A DNA stretch of 64,000 nt from Aphrophora alni (lineage: Eukaryota; Arthropoda; Insecta; Hemiptera; Aphrophoridae). Both the position numbers and the translations under genes were made by a program. The notes below the pieces were generated by a model that searched no databases, was not told the DNA's origin, and saw nothing but the letters and a program-made list of their open reading frames with translations. The DNA is taken from contig OY740774.1 of assembly GCA_963513935.1 (NCBI GenBank), positions 91,028,424 through 91,092,423 on the forward strand, written 5' to 3'. Below are positions 63,411 to 64,000 of this stretch, piece by piece (position 1 is the stretch's first letter; each line of letters begins with the position of its first letter).

Positions 63411-64000
63411 ACGGTTTGGGGTTTTCACCAAAATCGTTCAAAAACAAAAAATTTTGTAAAACAGAAAATTTTAGTTAAAACATAATAAATATTTAGTATA
63501 CATAAATAAATGCTAATATCCATAAAAAATAATAATTTGTACAGAAAAAAATAGTTTAATATGAATGAAAGTAGAATCATAAAAGTTTTGTCAATTTAAA
63601 TGAAAATGAAACATTCAAAGCTTAAGGAAGTGGGATGAGAGACTGGACGGACAGGATCCTACAGGTCAAAACATAACAATAGAGTTGTTGACCACGTGAC
63701 TTTTCAGGTCCAGACTGGATTAAATAATCTGATTCAACTTGTTACGAAAATTATTCACATTCAATTTCCTATGTTATATATTTTAAATTGTTTAAATTTT
63801 GAATATAAAATCATATTATGATAAAGAATAACTGGGTTAGTATAGGAAATACAAGAAAATATTTATTAAACCAAATAGTTTAATAGTTTTTGCAAAAAAA
63901 AACATGAATAGACAAAAAACTAAAGTTTTGTCTAGATAATATGTTTAAATTTTTATAATGGAAATAGGTTAAGGATATGTGACATAATATAATGATACCA
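63411..64000. other. AT-rich DNA to window end
   Basis: Nothing recognisable on either strand. Confidence 0.4.

Overview
The window is AT-rich animal DNA, almost certainly from an insect. Pointers are a pure TTAGG telomere-type array, a piggyBac transposon, a BEL/Pao retrotransposon, R1/Jockey-type LINEs, a Penelope-type fragment, tRNA-derived SINEs and a Maverick/Polinton. Nothing looks bacterial. No large multi-exon host gene was found. Identifications rest on reading motifs by eye; no alignment or database search was run.

Layout. 2.2-8.7 kb: an 81-bp satellite into whose TTAA a 3.9-kb piggyBac element with an intact 589-residue transposase has inserted. The element itself carries four 374-bp tandem repeats. 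9.15-10.27 kb: a 5'-truncated, broken LINE with 13-bp target-site duplications. 19.26-21.3 kb: a LINE 3' end whose coding sequence has been expanded into eleven 131-bp repeats. 21.87-22.14 kb: a short reading frame resembling the second repeat of TATA-binding protein. 26.3-29.65 kb: a 114/126-bp satellite. 31.6-32.3 kb: a Penelope-like reverse transcriptase remnant.

The most interesting host-like content is a pair of two-exon genes for small secreted cysteine-rich peptides, at 33.55-32.69 kb (minus) and 56.40-58.30 kb (plus). Both combine a near-identical signal peptide, a phase-0 intron just before the second cysteine, and the framework C-x6-C-x5-CC-x3-C-xn-C, the classical inhibitor-cystine-knot (knottin) spacing. 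Each is followed, in the same relative orientation, by the same satellite family (29.65-26.3 kb and 58.4-63.4 kb). The two regions therefore look like an old inverted segmental duplication about 23 kb apart.

38.35-43.38 kb is a BEL/Pao LTR retrotransposon with internal deletions and a 3' LTR cut off by Polinton DNA. 43.38-51.3 kb, possibly reaching 54.3 kb, is Maverick/Polinton DNA, visibly richer in G+C. It holds two head-to-head fragments sharing about 700 bp (upstream region plus integrase), separated by a DNA polymerase B 3' fragment and 12 TTAGG units. The right fragment carries a broken integrase, a broken packaging ATPase, two unrecognised broken genes, an intact DUF8207-like gene, an intact repeat-rich fibre-like gene, and an intact secreted matrix metalloproteinase with a C-terminal hemopexin-like region. 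54.3-63.4 kb holds a long GA tract, a strong hairpin, two tRNA-derived SINEs, satellite DNA and an R1-like LINE fragment.
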